Source: an uncultured Clostridia bacterium
GTDB lineage: Bacteria; Bacillota; Clostridia; Christensenellales; UBA1242
Direction: 5' to 3'
DNA length: 35,324 nucleotides
NCBI GenBank assembly: GCA_944349805.1
Contig: CALVNP010000031.1
Coordinates: forward strand, 1-35,324
Shown here: one piece after another, positions 34,709-35,324 of the stretch
How the letters are laid out: each line of letters begins with the position of its first letter
How positions within the stretch are numbered: position 1 is the stretch's first letter
The notes under the pieces: model-generated
The model's input: only the letters and a program-made list of their open reading frames with translations
Told to the model about the DNA's origin: nothing
The model's database searches: none
Program-made: the position numbers and the translations under genes

Positions 34709-34743
34709 AAAAAAACAAGCAAATTGTAACTAATTTGCCTGTT
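34709..34743 (-). terminator. Terminator of rnr
   Basis: A 12-bp stem (AACAGGCAAATT with AATTTGCTTGTT, one G-U pair, 6-nt loop) followed by T5 on the minus strand. It overlaps the last rnr codons, and the stop codon (34730-34732) is at the loop. Confidence 0.8.
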
Positions 34744-35324
34744 CTTTATTAAAAGTTGTTTTTCGATTTTTTTGCAAAACCTGTTCAAAATCTATTTTAC
34801 GACTAAACATATTGCTTGCAGTAACTTTAACTTTAATTTTATCACCCATAGCATAAGTTCGTCTGTCGCCAATCAATCGGGATTGTTTTTCTACAAACAC
34901 ATAGTTATCTCGTGGTAAATTTTCTAGTTTTATAAGCCCTTCAACAGTATTAGGAAGTTGAACAAAAACACCAAAGTTTGTTACTGTTGAAATAATACCA
35001 TCGTAAATTTCTCCAATGTTTTTAGACATAAATTCAGCTTTCTTTAAATCGTCAACTGCTCTTTCTAAATCATCTGCCCTTCTTTCCGTTTTACTAGATT
35101 GTATACTTGCCTCTATAACAAAATCTTCTAAGTCATAATATTCTTGTTTACTTAGTTCATTCTTTAAACACGATTTTATTATTCTATGTATACATAAATC
35201 CGGATATCTTCTAATTGGTGAAGTAAAATGACAATAATTAGTTGAGGAAAGTCCAAAATGTCCCAAATCCTCCTCTAAGTAGAGTGCCTTTTTAATACTC
35301 ATCAAAATTACTTTGTTTACAACC
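34730..35324 (-). CDS. rnr: Ribonuclease R, C-terminal part
   Basis: Only the last 198 codons are in the window; the 5' part lies to the right and the frame is open to the edge. HFGLSSTNYCHFTSPIRRYPDL is the conserved end of the RNB catalytic domain of RNase II/R, and the following GEIYDGIISTVTNFGVFVQL is the C-terminal S1 RNA-binding domain. RNase R degrades structured RNA and, in complex with SmpB-tmRNA, the mRNAs of stalled ribosomes. In many Bacillota rnr is directly followed by smpB and ssrA; here three other genes lie between. Confidence 0.94.
   Translation of the reverse strand, partial: VVNKVILMSIKKALYLEEDLGHFGLSSTNYCHFTSPIRRYPDLCIHRIIKSCLKNELSKQEYYDLEDFVIEASIQSSKTERRADDLERAVDDLKKAEFMSKNIGEIYDGIISTVTNFGVFVQLPNTVEGLIKLENLPRDNYVFVEKQSRLIGDRRTYAMGDKIKVKVTASNMFSRKIDFEQVLQKNRKTTFNKEQAN

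Noticed and set aside
1-35324. tRNA or rRNA genes and CRISPR arrays
   Set aside because: Apart from the tmRNA I saw no tRNA-like T-arm and acceptor combination, no rRNA segment and no regularly spaced repeats outside the coding repeats at 33618-34460.

Overview
This is an AT-rich window in which every convincing gene lies on the minus strand, so transcription runs from high to low coordinates. The gene set suggests a strictly anaerobic, low-GC Gram-positive bacterium (Bacillota, most likely Clostridia). It includes pyruvate:ferredoxin oxidoreductase, the oxygen-independent ribonucleotide reductase NrdD with its activase NrdG, the RicT (YaaT) protein of Firmicutes, a class I lysyl-tRNA synthetase, strong AGGAGG-type ribosome binding sites, sigma-A-like promoters and U-tract terminators. 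I cannot name a species.

Layout from right to left, in transcription order. (1) 35324-28098: the usual rnr-smpB-ssrA block. The C-terminal end of RNase R and the smpB-tmRNA pair are separated by three genes with their own promoters: a protein made of ten 28-residue repeats, an 875-aa VirB4/TraC-like ATPase, and a 569-aa protein I do not recognise. The tmRNA starts 3 nt after the smpB stop and encodes the tag ADYSENLVAA. (2) 27996-24162: an 82-aa protein resembling part of the FakA C-terminus; a membrane-anchored acidic coiled-coil gene interrupted by an in-frame TAA; a patatin-like lipase; and a surface-facing metallo-beta-lactamase-fold hydrolase of ComEC type. (3) 23926-21153: nrdD-nrdG with a palindromic candidate operator. 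(4) 21030-18641: a shikimate-kinase-like protein without a P-loop, coupled to transketolase. (5) 18487-15047: pyruvate:ferredoxin oxidoreductase. (6) 14890-12341: truA, an unrecognised helical protein, then rplM-rpsI with a structured leader. (7) 12214-9719: trxB-lysS (class I). (8) 9612-2719: an ABC exporter operon (YwaF-like membrane domain joined to an ATPase, permease, 1018-aa surface protein). (9) 2640-1: holB-ricT-trmN6-rsmI, the order known from Bacillus subtilis without yabA and yazA.

Most of the window is housekeeping: translation and RNA quality control, anaerobic central metabolism, deoxynucleotide synthesis and redox. The accessory material is the island between rnr and smpB, the ABC/surface-protein operon and the coiled-coil/patatin/MBL segment.

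Points most worth a second look: a six-G tract where one extra base would split the YwaF-ABC fusion into two ordinary operon genes; the in-frame stop in the coiled-coil gene; the VirB4-like island; and at least three genes (truA, smpB, patatin) that lack a Shine-Dalgarno sequence and have a -10 element ending only 6-7 nt before the ATG, which predicts leaderless mRNAs.
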